Assembly (NCBI GenBank): GCA_907163375.1 | Contig: CAJQUW010015371.1 | Location: 744,001-808,000, forward strand | Origin: Prostheceraeus crozeri | Taxonomy: Eukaryota > Platyhelminthes > Polycladida > Euryleptidae | DNA: 64,000 nt | Reading direction: 5' to 3' | Shown: positions 48,801 through 57,088 of the stretch, piece by piece | Numbering within the stretch: the stretch's first letter is position 1 | How the letters are laid out: every line of letters starts with the position of its first letter | The notes under the pieces: model-generated | The model's database searches: none | Told to the model about the DNA's origin: nothing | What the model saw: the letters and a program-made list of their open reading frames with translations, nothing else | Made by a program: the position numbers and the translations under genes

Positions 48801-51800
48801 CATTTTCGCTTTGGGGGATCTCTTTTTGACATACAGGACACTCATAAATGATTCGCCTATTATCGTTCGATGCTTGAACTTGGTGAGCAGTTACCAAATG
48901 CCGATGCCACGCATACTCAGTCTCGAATGAGGTATTGCAAACACTGCAGCTAAAGAGTCGACGTGCATGCGAAGTCTTCACGTGTCCTGCCAACTGACTC
49001 GGATTATGATAAGCACGCTGTTCTTCCTCAGGACAAAACGTACAGAGGTTGACGTACACCTGTAGAGGAACGATCATGGTCAAAAGGATTCACCACTACT
49101 GGTAGGTATGTACAGGTAGAGATATTCTTTCCCATTGGTCTTACTATAAAGTTAAAAACAACATTTACCAGTGGTTTTCTTCTAGGACGTTTCGGGTCCC
49201 CCGACCCTTTATCAACGAGAAGTTTATGAAAAACTGGTTACTGTTACTGGTAGGTAGTAAAACCAATAAATCTATACTTGTATGCATAAAACGCTACAAT
49301 GGCCAAAAAATCAGACAAGCTAGTGGAAATGTTCACAACGCATTCAATACTTCTCAATATCTAGGACTGAAATAAAGCTAGTTTCCGTCGACGGTTGCAA
49401 GGCGCAGGACGCTGAAGTACTGACCATTTAGTACGTTCTTTATCTTTAACAGAGAAATTTCTTTAAAAGAAAACGGTAGTTGGCCGTAGTTGGTTTAAAA
49501 GCTATCATATTGTTAATCCTACATCATTGTTGTGTCCATTTGGTAAGTATTTTCATTGCTATTAATTTACTTGTGAATGATTTTGAAAATAATGTTGCCA
49601 TTATGTATTTGAATAATTACGACGCAGATATTGGTCAAGAAGACATTACGCGCATTACTTATTAATTTTTTCCACATGAGTGCTAATTTATTATGAATGT
49701 ACGAATGATTGTCTAATTACCGAATAGAGATCCATAAAAATCAGAACCGGGACGCATCATCGGGAACTCTTGCTTATTCGGAGTGCCGGTAGACCTACCA
49801 TTCCTGTGCTTCATGCATTACATACAGAGTCTGAGCCTATATTCTGCGAGGAGATTAAACTAGTCGGTTGGTTACAGGGATGACTGACGGTTCTAACCCT
49901 ACTTAGGTCACTAAGTTTCTGCAATACACCTACAACCACCCGGCTTTAAATTGATAATTTGCATAGGATGTTGATATAGTGCAGCATACGTGTATACTAA
50001 CGGAAGTCAATTTCGTACCACATAGTCGTCCGCATTCGCACTATAATTAATATTATTATCAATTGCTCTTATGGAGCATGAATTTTTACATCATACTAGC
50101 CTGTAGTAGGTGTCGGAATTGAGCTAGGTAGAATTGCGTATGGGCTGCGTATGGGAATTGAGCTAGGTGGATTCAGAGTTCGGGAATTTGATGAATTCAT
50201 TTAGTACTGATTCATTTTTAGTCTCTGGAAACACTGCGACGGCAGCTAATCATCGAAAGCGTGTCAAAATATTCAAATTTTTCATCAACTCATGAGATAT
50301 ATCCACTCTGCACTTTGAATTTTAGAGCTTGGGGAGCATTTACTTTATCGTTTAAACGGGAGATTGATAGGAGGTTTGGAGCAGCCACTTGTGACCCATG
50401 GAGTAAAAAAACTCAAAGCTCAAGTTACGTCCATGTTGATGCAAACTTAGCATGGTTGGTCATAAGGGACTTTGTCATTGATTTCTTCGATGATAAGCCT
50501 AACAATCGGAATGCTCACATACCTGTGCCTATAAAATACCAATGTGTTCTGAAAGCAGCATTTTAAGATCGCATGACTATTCAAATTCTCCATTTTGAAT
50601 ATTTCAATTCCATCGCTAAATCTGCCACAGACAAAAGTCTGCCACATTTTCAAGAGTTGTTCATGGATGCAATTTTTTAATGTGCATGACTTATTCGAAG
50701 TTTTATATTCAGATAATGCTCAGAATTTATTAATAATTAGTTTAGGATATGACTTGAGAAAATTGAAAATAAATGTAAGAATGGAATTCTAGACAATCAT
50801 TCAATGCGCGTTAAAAGTGTATTCCACAAGATGCATTTAGACTTAGTTTGAGCAATATTCGTGCTACATGTTGATGCGATTATCATAAAATTCATGATTT
50901 AATCATTTCATTGTAATCAATGGAGATGGCTGAAATAAGAAACGTACGTATCGAACTAATCAAGGCAATACACAAATAGTACTCAAACAATGTCCATAAT
51001 TACGTGTACCTTAGTTGTAGAATACTTATTACAAGACATGCGACAGACTTATGCGCTGAATATAAAATGTTATTGAAGAAATCGATCCAATGTAAATAAC
51101 TTTAGATGATCTTTTGAACATCAATCCAATATCTCCATTTTATGCACCGTTACTAGCTAGGTCATGAAAGAGAAAATATAACCGGAGTTACACTATCTAA
51201 AAAAAGGCGCTTCTCAAAACTTGACGCGTCTTGAAGGATTATTAATCAATTCGTCTTCCATTCAACGATTAACCTTTAAGCATGCTCGAAATCTGAGCTT
51301 TTTCCAATACTGCACTGAGAAATCAATAGATCAAGTTTGCTGAAATGATTAGAGGAACACCGAAAACTTGGTGCGGTTATAAAATTCAATCCTCAAAATC
51401 ATATAGCCATCTAGCGAATTACAAAATCAGCATTTTCGATAATTAATTGAAATTCAACAGAACTGAACAATAATTCAATTCGAAACTTCAGCACAAGGAG
51501 TTAGCAGCATCAAGACTTGCCGAATTTTCCCGCTTGTATCTTGCAACCTGAAGTTAAGCGAAACGAAACTTATAAATATTGAAACGCATTTTGGCGATGC
51601 ATGAAACGCTAGCATTGGAGACAATAAATGAATTTAATAAATGCAATTATTTAGGTGAAATGACTTCAATACGAAAGTTCAACAGGTAGAATATGAAATA
51701 TCATAAATCTAATGCATTGAAATTCTTTTGAACGGCCTAAAATCCTCAACTAAGTCTCTACAGTAAATCGTTACACCAAAATAGCAGACAGAAAACAACT

Positions 51801-54800
51801 ACTTGCTCAAAATTCTTGATTTGATCCATATGAATGAAGTTTGAACGACTGATATACAACGGTTATACAGTTCTGTCCATTTGTCTTTTTCAGGCACAGC
51901 TCCGATCAATTTCTAGGCACGGGTCCGGTCCGAGCACGGCTTCAGATATTATTCAGGCAGAGGCTTGATAACAGTGCATAACGGTAATAGCCCATTATTG
52001 CAGTGAGTAGATAAGCTTCCACTATGTCGAATGTCTAGTTTGTGTGCGAGAATAGGCGAAACTTCTAACCAACAAAAGATAAAAAAGGCGAAAAGAATTT
52101 TCGAAACAGTGCACTTGTCTCATTTTTCACATTTTCTATTATTCCGCATGAATTTTCGTCTATTTCCTGCAAGATTAATATAGCAGTAGAGCCGGAAACG
52201 GTGTGTGAAGGTATCTAGCTTTTAAAGTTATAGCACTGATGGAGGTATTGGGTAAAAGTAGGGGTGCGGTTTGGACATGTGTAAGCCATACACCCAATAT
52301 TGACTGCGGTTGCCCAGTCACATGTACGAGTGGACTTGCTCGCTTCTGCGGTCTATTTCTATCCGCGTCTGCTCCGATAGTGTATTAAATCGACGACCCG
52401 GGCACGGGTCCGGCTGTATTTCAAATCGATTATCGACACGGCATAATTTCCATGCATCGACCTCTAATGGCTATCAAATTGAGAAATGCTTAGACCAGTA
52501 AGAGGAATAACACAGTAAAAACGAATAAGGACATGGCTTACTTGCTGAAAGTGCAGACACTCGGAGTGGAGATGTTTGCGCATTGTCACTTCTGCAGAAA
52601 GATCGTCTTGGTCGTCAGCAACGAAGCCACAGTCAGGACAGACACGGCCCATGTCGATGTGAAACAGGAGATGAGCCTTGAGTGCACAGAGAGTAGATCC
52701 CGAATGAACCATCATACGGCAGAGGGGACAATTGACTTGTACGGAGTTGGAGTTTTGGTTATTTCCGCCCGTGTTGGCACCTCCTGCAGCGTTCGAGGAA
52801 GGTTCTGATGCCTCGCTTCGACCTGAAGACAACGTTCACCACGTCCACTATACTTTACATGACGAGGACTTGTGAACTTGATACTTTATGACGCGTTTGT
52901 GCTAATTACCGGTATCAACAACTTAATTCCAGATAATTTGACTTTTAGGACACTAAAATAATTCCTCCAAAATCAGGAAATAATTAAATTCAGGGAATGT
53001 TTTGTTGAAGCCTTTTTCATTATGAATAACAGACAGGAAAGAAAAGGTGTCCTAACCATCTGAAAAACAGTGTGTACAAGCAGTTTGATCAGTTGACATC
53101 AATACTGCAAACTAATGAAAGACTTGACGTCATATTTCAAGCACTAATTCAACTGCAATAGTGGAAAGCTAACTGCACAGTTCCCTTGCAGATGCAATTT
53201 TATGACATTGTGCCACACATAATTTGAATTATAAAATGAATAACTTAATTAAATTCGTTTGCAGAATCATATTTGAAGTTGATGCCCTATTGCAAAGTTA
53301 GAAATAATCGAATTGATAATTCGCATCATCGCATTATTGATATTCTTCATATACGATCATCTGTGATACTTGACAAAAACGATGGGTAGGCTGTTGAAGT
53401 AAGATGTCTGACAAAAACATGAGCTAACCATAAAATTATCATTACGAATTTTATTATGATTATTTGTCGAACATAGGTTGATACTTCTTGATACGCATGT
53501 ACGAAGGCAATAACAAATCTTAGTGATTGACAGCGACGAATCTTCGTATAAGAATCTAGAATTCATCAAGCTTTTTATTTCCTATCTGTGGTTTTATCAC
53601 AGAAAATCCAAGTGCTTTCTGCCTTCTTCAGTCGCATCACTATTTCAAAAAACTTAAGAAATGTTACGAGGCACAATTGTCGCTCCAGAATTGACACGTC
53701 CACATTCGACACGATCGCTCCACATTGATTCATTATCATCTCACACTCAAGACGAATTATTATGAAATCAGCATAGGGTCTACTTTGTGGATATGGTCCA
53801 GGTTTAAGATATTCGGGAGTCCATCCTGAATCTCCCGTACGATTTCTCTCAATTGAGATAATTCTATTATAAATAAGTATACAATATCTGAATCAGAAAA
53901 AATAATTCTACTTTTTATACAGAGATCGATTTCGAATGCAAAATTGCAAAAGTCGAATTCTTTCGTACGAAATAGAAAACCTTACTATCTAGAACAAGCT
54001 CCTAAATAAGAGCTCGAAGTAGGGCTCGGAAAATTAGCAGTTGGAAAAATGGGCATTGAGTTTCACAAAATGAACTCTCAAAGGTTCTCGCTATTTATGC
54101 ATGCACCAGGCATGTCGATTTCAACTGCATCTTCGAGATTATAAATACTAATTAAGAGTTAATAGTATTTTTAAGTCATCTGTGTTTTCGGTCAGTGTAC
54201 TATGTTACACGTCTTTTGTGATTTATGCTCAAATACCTACGCAACTTAATGCAATCAGCCTACATTAATATAAATATACTAAACTAAAAACAGAAAAAAA
54301 GATGAATTTTATTTTCAGATAATTCTAGCAATATCGTGTAATTGGCCAAAAGTTGGAAGAATTTCTGAAGGCATGTCATGAGCATCACTGGATATACTAT
54401 ACAGTGACATACACATACAGAAATTGATCGAAATTATCATATAATACATACTTACAACAACATAATTAAAGTCCTTTCAAGATATTTGTGAAGTTCAATA
54501 CTATGTATGGAATTTCTTTTACCTTTTGTCTGCTATCACAAGCCTACAAGTACCGGTACAAGTACAACTATCGGCACGTCATTCCTTTTTGACACGAGAC
54601 CAAGTGTAGGGTGCGGATGGGTGGGGATATGATCTACTTGTTTAATTCATGTTTGCTCGAATATCGAGACCCCATCACAAAATGACTCAAATTCCGGAAA
54701 TCCGGGGATTCCAGAGCACTTCGAGCCCTATTCCAAATACTAAGCAAGGAAAATCTGTTTTGATTTCAATCGGAATATGAGCTTAAAGACGAAAACGATT

Positions 54801-55003
54801 AGAAAGTTCAGACTCATTTACTTCGCACAAGATATGTTCAACTTACCACTGCTCACTTCCGAACCAACAAAATGCTTTCGCAACGCTGCCTTTGTACGGA
54901 ATGATTGTCTACAAAATATGCAGCTATTCCTTAAATTGCTTTCTTCTGTCTTGCCAACTGTGCTTGATGATTCTTTCTCAGTCTCCGCGACTTTTCCGTT
55001 CAC
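15613..55003 (-). CDS. C2H2 zinc-finger protein gene, last eight coding exons
   Basis: Eight exons on the minus strand join to an open 815-codon reading frame plus stop: 55003-54847, 52822-52542, 49059-48763, 44189-43774, 31619-31355, 30784-30349, 18164-17814 and 15857-15613. Every junction has GT-AG ends and agreeing phase (1, 0, 0, 2, 0, 1, 1). About 16 C2H2-type fingers are widely spaced with acidic and serine-rich linkers. Two are split by introns: RTHIE|RH at exons 3-4, and CYFCNTFR|...AHLWSCLAH at exons 5-6. Spaced fingers suggest a nuclear DNA-binding or co-regulator protein rather than a KRAB-type tandem array. The layout recalls the ZNF532/592/687 group, but that is only a guess. The 5' exons lie beyond the right edge. 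Introns reach 13 kb and hold most of the transposons in the window. Confidence 0.88.
15858..17813 (-). other. Zinc-finger gene intron g-h
   Basis: Non-coding for the host gene. It holds the decayed LINE-like piece at 16,702-16,995. Plus-strand ORFs of 65-90 codons here have no recognisable domain. Confidence 0.6.
16702..16995 (-). pseudogene. LINE-type endonuclease/RT remnant (tentative)
   Basis: Two minus-strand segments resemble parts of a non-LTR retrotransposon protein. One reads GFDANAHFGTN...WEDELGLH, like the GDFNA.vG...G.hG block of apurinic endonucleases. The next, in another frame, reads LKSGKIPGPSC, like the LKNGKAPGPDG block that opens reverse transcriptase. They abut directly, so the 300 or more codons that normally separate them are deleted. 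With only two motifs and no target duplication or poly-A tail seen, this could be wrong. Confidence 0.38.
17814..18164 (-). CDS. Zinc-finger gene, exon g
   Basis: Acceptor TGTTTTCTCTTCAG and donor CAG|GTAAGT. The first codon is completed as GCC. A basic block (KRVRVMQQDGKFAGK) leads into CAKCVFSASSRSSFLLHI(RAQH) and CPECGLCFQTSMPFTIHL(TAVH), followed by an acidic linker, VSAVEQEEDNSKETT. It ends in phase 1. Confidence 0.92.
19590..19637. repeat. Short inverted repeat
   Basis: GCCTCTGACAG (19590-19600) pairs perfectly with CTGTCAGAGGC (19627-19637) around a 26-base loop. No coding context. It may be a folded end of a small element. Confidence 0.6.
20920..22016. mobile_element. Non-autonomous element, 6-bp target duplication
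   Basis: The ends CAGGGATGAGAACG (from 20920) and, on the other strand, CAGGGAAGAGAATC (ending 22016) are imperfect inverted repeats. TATAGA flanks both sides exactly (20914-20919 and 22017-22022). AAAATCCGGAA words lie just inside both ends. There is no transposase frame. A 64-bp tandem repeat (AAAGC at 21046, 21109, 21173 and 21237, then a short unit at 21272) sits inside, as do two copies of a block with ATACATAAATCGATCGTCA near 21,415-21,480. The 6-bp duplication groups it with the elements at 34,929 and 45,155. Confidence 0.68.
21010..21310. repeat. 64-bp tandem repeat, about 4.5 units
   Basis: The units contain GCAGAATTTTGATGTTTTAT, AAAGCGCC and TCTCCAGCCTTTTGTGAGTG. The spacing of AAAGC is 63, 64, 64 and then 35 bp, the last unit being truncated. 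Confidence 0.85.
22826..22883. repeat. 58-bp perfect palindrome inside the hAT element
   Basis: ATCAAGGACGTCTATATTTA (first 20 bases) begins a sequence that reads the same on the other strand over 58 bp, centred on ATGG|CCAT at 22854/22855 with no loop. It lies about 240 bp inside the left end, upstream of the transposase gene. Confidence 0.93.
23773..25535 (+). pseudogene. hAT transposase with BED finger, frame-broken
   Basis: Four overlapping open pieces in order make up one hAT transposase. 23773-24126 gives the BED zinc finger (C31-x2-C34...H-x4-H in LRTHIRTQH, preceded by GVWQYF). 24123-24668 gives FDEWTS (first catalytic Asp), FCTDGASLM (second Asp) and CFAHAIHLAV. 24656-25405 gives VKTRWDSLYSY and an acidic linker. 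25344-25535 gives SVESERSFSVSG (catalytic Glu and dimerisation region) and ends CILKWYFKLDF. Frame changes lie near 24,095 (an A-run), near 24,635 and near 25,380. Only three breaks over about 580 codons suggests a young dead copy, or sequencing error at the A-run. Confidence 0.92.
28378..28570 (-). mobile_element. tRNA-derived SINE, copy 1
   Basis: Read on the minus strand, the head GCACAGTGGTTCAGTGCTTGG resembles a pol III A box region in a tRNA-like context, and GGTCGAGCCCC matches a B box. A body with TCGTCAGGAAGG and a 3' part ending GTGACGTTAAACCAT follow. It is clearly related to the copy at 43,407-43,607 across its length. No flanking duplication is obvious. Confidence 0.8.
28758..30083. 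mobile_element. Tc1/mariner- or pogo-like MITE
   Basis: The ends are CAGTCAACGGGGGTAAATTT and, on the other strand, TAGTCAGACGGGGTAAATTT, both continuing CGCGA. They are flanked by TA (28756-28757 and 30084-30085). Shorter copies of GGGGTAAATTTCGCGA in both orientations recur inside, at 29,096-29,146 and 29,855-29,912, so the element may be composite or carry extra binding sites. ORFs at 29334-29662 show no transposase motif. Confidence 0.72.
30349..30784 (-). CDS. Zinc-finger gene, exon f
   Basis: Acceptor GACGTTTTGCAG and donor G|GTAAGA. It opens ADSRWDLPAHLWSCLAH, the histidine half of the split finger. Three regular fingers follow: CLRCSESFYSVSELNEHM(TNKH), CLLCEMLFTRSEALKQHT(QVVH) and CWHCPKKFDKRSTLERHV(ISAH). 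A basic/acidic tail KRERLDEEE could include a nuclear-localisation segment. It ends in phase 1. Confidence 0.92.
31355..31619 (-). CDS. Zinc-finger gene, exon e
   Basis: Acceptor TTTTCATTTCAG and donor CGC|GTGAGT. The phase 2 start matches the previous exon. Fingers: CHCGVQINSSAELTSHFH, CSECGRKYQRFSQLATHIF(TEH), and the cysteine half of a third, CYFCNTFR, interrupted by the intron. Confidence 0.9.
33435..34190 (-). pseudogene. Decayed Tc1/mariner-family transposase remnant
   Basis: The minus-strand end LDYRVSRGGHIEHL followed by TAA (33435-33437) matches the typical C-terminus of one IS630/mariner group (GGHxEHL-stop). Upstream sequence to about 34,190 gives only broken fragments such as GFNLNEKPVLWHLQ, with many frame changes. 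No terminal repeats were found. It directly abuts the transposon beginning at 34,218. Confidence 0.55.
34929..41417 (-). mobile_element. hAT-like transposon, 6-bp target duplication, open gene
   Basis: The terminal repeats are a perfect 14-bp CAGGCCTCCCACGC (34929-34942, inverted at 41404-41417). TGAATA flanks both sides exactly (34923-34928 and 41418-41423). TTTAGGTTTTT words cluster just inside both ends. The element is 6.5 kb, unusually long for its coding content, and sits inside the unclassified transposon. Two related 50-bp blocks (GGTGtCACactATTGATATG) occur 120 bp apart near 39,389 and 39,509. It contains the spliced transposase gene listed below and no visible break. Confidence 0.9.
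35865..38920 (-). CDS. hAT-like transposase, two exons, 831 aa, intact
   Basis: Exon 1 (38920-37772) and exon 2 (37211-35865) join in phase 0 across a GT-AG intron of 560 bp. An acceptor (TTGCTTTTCAG) also lies 8 bp before the ATG, implying a 5' UTR intron. The N-terminus has a degenerate BED-like finger (Cys34, His54, His60; the second Cys is replaced). FKFDETTTSQ (Asp 177) and HIGMDGPNVN (Asp 244) are the likely first two catalytic acids. TSRWLSLRKACLRILEQY follows, and in exon 2 SHGNAGPEHGFSLNK is the dimerisation/Glu block, with H where most relatives have R after the Glu. A Lys/Glu coiled coil ends the protein. It resembles the hAT-derived ZNF862/KIAA1586 type. No stop or frame break, so it may be active or co-opted. 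Confidence 0.85.
41462..43021 (-). CDS. 519-aa transposase-like protein, unclassified family
   Basis: An open single-exon frame on the minus strand. It starts inside the CACGAACGAAC iterons, so its first 15 or so residues (MRSRTKSRTNSHERT) are encoded by repeat DNA and the true start may be later. It has a cysteine cluster near residues 113-130 (CPDAKPDCLKNTCDEC), FQDEVQSAHW near 224-231, WSDGPASQFKN (Asp 292) and ISWNFFATAHGKGCVDGVGG (Asp 333). Related animal proteins that I recall have an Asp just before the SEN at 216-218. Here that position reads VHFFSEN, so a possible catalytic acid is missing. It is intact in frame and probably transposase-derived. Its stop is only 45 bp from the inserted element. 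Confidence 0.65.
   Translation of the reverse strand: MRSRTKSRTNSHERTFCPTSSENIFEKEISHKRAPCIPLYKDKVNKSFRNICFVLGIEYLLAFVVFWHASSFTKVCCCVLHENFTCLLNAASSAGLTTLPCYHSNWIVDNALCPDAKPDCLKNTCDECANGQRISENAIVQDVDLTVTVKRWQKGVSGETIACHDTIMSAMEVSEAFQALLPQFQLHQLLKRNHQAMYRKDKELASSERILVHFFSENATCPFQDEVQSAHWKQKQLSLFIICVFKFNDCPSCRVMVSDHLDHSKRSVSHYLQTIIESIVTSEVEELIFWSDGPASQFKNRYTTMLLNHFARKYGLQISWNFFATAHGKGCVDGVGGSAKRMVWYCVRSRRYQVQSAQQFVTCLNECKSKIVGTVVSSGDIDCTYHQLQNIIENAPKMTGVQTDHQWIAKNNQQLVRRPFSIVYADCAPPSIINEVRVGDMVIASVSTSRGTTTNFIGIIQSLADNDYEVQFLKECSQSIYMISDTSDVAWVQKSDIRPVEVDYTIDSRDRCIFSSPLK
43407..43607 (-). mobile_element. tRNA-derived SINE, copy 2
   Basis: The minus strand starts GGTCTCCGTAGCATAGTGGT (A-box region), has GGTCGAGCTCC as the B box, then TCGTCAGGAAGGGCATCC and GTGACGTTAAGCCATTAA at the 3' end. 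It is in the same orientation as copy 1 and closely adjoins the right end of the transposon at 43,395. Confidence 0.82.
43774..44189 (-). CDS. Zinc-finger gene, exon d
   Basis: Acceptor ATTCTGTTTCAG and donor AC|GTAAGT. It begins RHCTENEHSLTEAYRC, completing the HIERH of the previous exon. Fingers: YRCFMQCKQIF...LRDHMRHC, CLLCLRANS...MLRNHERSH with an unusually long inter-ligand loop, and CPWCRTDLNLANRV...HLQAH. It ends in phase 2. Confidence 0.9.
44399..44665 (-). other. Unassigned 88-codon ORF with a cysteine cluster
   Basis: The minus-strand frame has DCQTCYYECHPCLNEF and then GCERGRKFPSYRIEK. The spacing C-x2-C-x3-C-x2-C looks like a small metal-binding motif and the composition looks protein-like. 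It is not needed by the zinc-finger gene. It could be an alternative exon, a captured fragment or chance. Confidence 0.22.
45155..47171 (-). mobile_element. hAT-like element, internally deleted, 6-bp duplication
   Basis: Perfect 15-bp terminal repeats CAGTGTTCGTACTGG (45155 on, inverted to 47171) are flanked by exact 6-bp GACAGG (45149-45154 and 47172-47177). Inside the ends lie GC-rich TTTTCGCGCC and GCGCGAA words. At 2.0 kb it keeps only the 3' part of a transposase gene. The complete ends and target duplication show that it moved as a deleted, non-autonomous copy or lost its 5' half after landing. Confidence 0.9.
45923..46837 (-). pseudogene. C-terminal part of an hAT-like transposase
   Basis: The frame is open from about 46,837 to the stop at 45923 (roughly 300 codons), but the catalytic N-terminal half is absent. 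It runs DADLENWAKTLAKCFPQ, then EKPMDIGEYWQKM and LPHGNAEVERVFSLL (the hAT dimerisation block with its conserved Glu), followed by about 130 residues of Lys/Glu-rich coiled coil (KKKAAEKDILKTFENQKK and later). It shares the EKP-I-YW, HGNA-E-FS and coiled-coil order with the 831-aa protein at 35,865-38,920, so it is a divergent member of the same family. The 216 codons from the Met at 46573 could still be translated. Confidence 0.82.
48763..49059 (-). CDS. Zinc-finger gene, exon c
   Basis: Acceptor TTCCTCTACAG and donor GAA|GTGAGT, phase 0 at both ends. Fingers: CTFCPEEEQ...LAGHVKTSH, CSVCNTSFETEYAWHRHLVTAH, and the start of CPVCQKEIPQ...RTHIE. The final histidine of that third finger is supplied by the next exon, an internal check that the splice is right. 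Confidence 0.9.
49060..52541 (-). other. Zinc-finger gene intron b-c, nothing else seen
   Basis: AT-rich sequence with no supported exon, RNA gene or complete element. Near 49,190-49,215 the minus strand reads ACCCGAAACGTCC, a word common near retroelement RT remnants, too short to call. Near 51,905 and 52,405 GGCACGGGTCCGG occurs twice. Confidence 0.55.
52542..52822 (-). CDS. Zinc-finger gene, exon b
   Basis: Acceptor GTTGTCTTCAG and donor CAA|GTAAGC. The first codon is completed from the preceding exon (G|GT). A Ser/Gly/Asn-rich linker (AAGGANTGGNNQNSNS) precedes finger CPLCRMMV...LKAHLLFH and a second, CPDCGFVADDQDDL, ending in HLHSEC. The exon ends in phase 0 at LHFQQ. Confidence 0.87.
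52823..54846 (-). other. Zinc-finger gene intron a-b
   Basis: Contains the hAT-type MITE-like repeat at 54,020-54,730. The rest shows no supported feature. Confidence 0.55.
54020..54730. mobile_element. MITE-like repeat, copy 1
   Basis: The ends TAGGGCTCG (54020) and CGAGCCCTA (to 54730) are inverted. CGGTCAGTGTACTATGTTACA near 54,190 and ATTCCGGAAATCCGGGGATTCC near 54,690 are shared with the copy at 58,750-59,219. The type is probably hAT by its ends. No clear 8-bp duplication is seen. Confidence 0.55.
54847..55003 (-). CDS. Zinc-finger gene, exon a (first in window)
   Basis: Acceptor TTGCTTCCAG before 55003 and donor G|GTAAGT after 54847. It starts in phase 0 and leaves one base over. It encodes VNGKVAETEKESSS and a finger start, CIFCRQSFRTKAALRKHF, whose last ligand is not obvious. 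Upstream coding must exist because the exon opens in frame without a start codon. Confidence 0.8.
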
Positions 55004-55930
55004 CTGGAAGCAACAAAAATGTCCATGCACGGTAAAATGAAAGCAATACATCAAATAAATTAGCTACCATACTACTACAATTGATGATTACATTGGCACT
55101 TCTTTGAAATATCACTCGTACATCAGAGGAACGCGATGTCTCATTAAGTCAGGTACACTTTACCTTCCTTTAAACAAGCATCTAATACCCTACTGACTTT
55201 CATCTGCATCGATCGTTAATTAGAATTCTGCACGACAGTCCATGCCTACAGGAGGAATAATGTTGAATGATAGACTCAACATTAGACAACCGCAGAAAAA
55301 TTGGGATGTGTGTAAATACTGAAAATGTGGTTAAAAGGAGATGAACATTTGGACATCAAAAACCAAAGTCTGGAATATACAGGAAAGAAAAGAACGTTTC
55401 ATTCAATAGGTCCTTAGCTAAGTGAGGGTGCACGGAATGAAGTCACAGACAATACAAAAGGGACCATTCACCTTTTCAACCGTAGAGCAAGGGCCATTAT
55501 ATATGAGTGGGATTATTTAATATAAAATGAATTAGTAAATTATATTATTACAAAAGAATAAAACCTAGATATCAGAATATTACAAAGAATGCCTAAAATA
55601 ACAGATACAGCATCAAATATTTTTGCAAAAGGTGAGAAGTAGGGAAAATGTTATCGGAGCTTTTTTTGTAGCATAGTCCGTATCCATTAAGAATTGAAAT
55701 CTCAATTAAGTGAAATAAGTCTGCTTGATTGCAAAGCAGCATCGTAAAAGTTTCCAAAAAATCCCGACAGTTATGTGCTGGAATACAGTCAACCTGATGG
55801 CTTTAATTGTGTGAAAATGTATATTGAAATATGACAAATATCTTGAAATGAAGCATCATAACGAATCTGTGCTCGCTAATTTAATGAGATTCGCGACCAT
55901 AAGCATTTCCATGGATGCAAAAATTCAAAT
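55004..55930 (-). other. Upstream intron of the zinc-finger gene, plain sequence
   Basis: Upstream of exon a no donor-flanked finger exon is visible. The stretch is AT-rich with short chance ORFs only. Confidence 0.5.
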
Positions 55931-55932
55931 AC

Positions 55933-56760
55933 AGGGTGATTCTGATCTTTCCGCCGATTTTTCCCTTATTCCTTTGGAAAAATATACAAATTCCTTATAA
56001 CATGTCTATTTGAGCAGACGTGTTCGAAAATTGTACATAGAGGATGTTCCAACTGTTCTCCACATTTTATGCACAATTTGCATATTCATAAGAAAGCATT
56101 GTTATGGTATCACAGTCAATATTGTCCATAAGAACAGTCAACCGATTCTTCAATTGATTAATTGTTGCTGGTCTTAGAGGTTCGTACAGTGAGTTTCTTA
56201 CTTTGTTCCCATAGCCAAAGATCAAGCACAGAAAGATCAGGACTCCTAGGGGGCCACGGAATAGCTTCTCCACAGCCAGTTCAACGATCTTTCATATGAC
56301 GATTCAAAATGTCTCGCACTTTAGTGGCAAAGTTTGGCGGAGCAACTTCGAGCTGGCAAAATTTATTTCGATGTCTTCTTTGGATTAAAAGGGGATGACA
56401 AATTCATGATAATGTGTTCATAGCGTTCATCATTCATGACATTATCGTGTAATTGGTAAAAAACAACACCGAAATATGGTCAGACCATAACTCAACTTGT
56501 GACCGCAGGAGAATGTGCCACCTTGTCTTCAACGGAAAGATGAGGATTTTCCTTCGAATAAACAAAAAACATGTTTGGAAAGTTTACGGCGGCTGTTTTT
56601 CAAACTATTCTTTAGACCTGCGCCAAGCCTTTTCACAGTCAAGCGCAGCGACATACGACACCATTGTTGCGATTTCGCAGCTTGTAAAATTACGATGCTC
56701 TATCGTCCTTCACCTATTGTAATAATACAGCGCTTGAAAGTTTAACAAATACTACTACAA
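55933..56760 (-). pseudogene. Decayed IS630/mariner-type transposon remnant
   Basis: An end-like ACAGGGTGATTCTGATC lies at 55,932-55,948. On the minus strand the broken transposase shows MNDERYEHIIMN, then PPRSPDLSVLDLWLW (the SPDL block of the DDE fold) in one frame and NSLYEPLRPATINQLKNRLT in the next, ending YANCA at TAA 56067-56069. Upstream parts to about 56,760 are in several frames. The right terminal repeat is missing. This is a plain, old DNA transposon. Confidence 0.68.
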
Positions 56761-57052
56761 GCTGACATATTAAAATTTCAAATTCATAAGCAATGTAAGT
56801 TTACTCCATCTGCAACAATGCCGTGTTGAGAGAGCAATGGTGCACTCCACAGATATCGGGTTTAGTACTGTTTTAAGTGAATGTAAAAGAAGAGAAAAGA
56901 TCGTCGGGAAGATCATAATCACCTTGTAAATAGCTGTCCTACCTGTCAGTGAATGATGCAAACTGCAACAACATATCAAAAATTATGGTTAACCATTAAG
57001 GCTGACACAAGGACAATCTCGGAAAATAAGTACAGCAACAAAAATAGGCATT

Positions 57053-57088
57053 GAGGAACCACAAAGTCAACTTTTGACTCGGTTCCTC
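57053..57088. repeat. Imperfect 36-base hairpin
   Basis: GAGGAACC (57053-57060) pairs with GGTTCCTC (57081-57088), and inside them AGTCAA pairs with TTGACT around a tiny loop. No coding context or known family. Confidence 0.6.

Noticed and set aside
49185-49220. ACCCGAAACGTCC word resembling sequence near retroelement reverse transcriptases
   Set aside because: A single short word with no adjoining coding trace.
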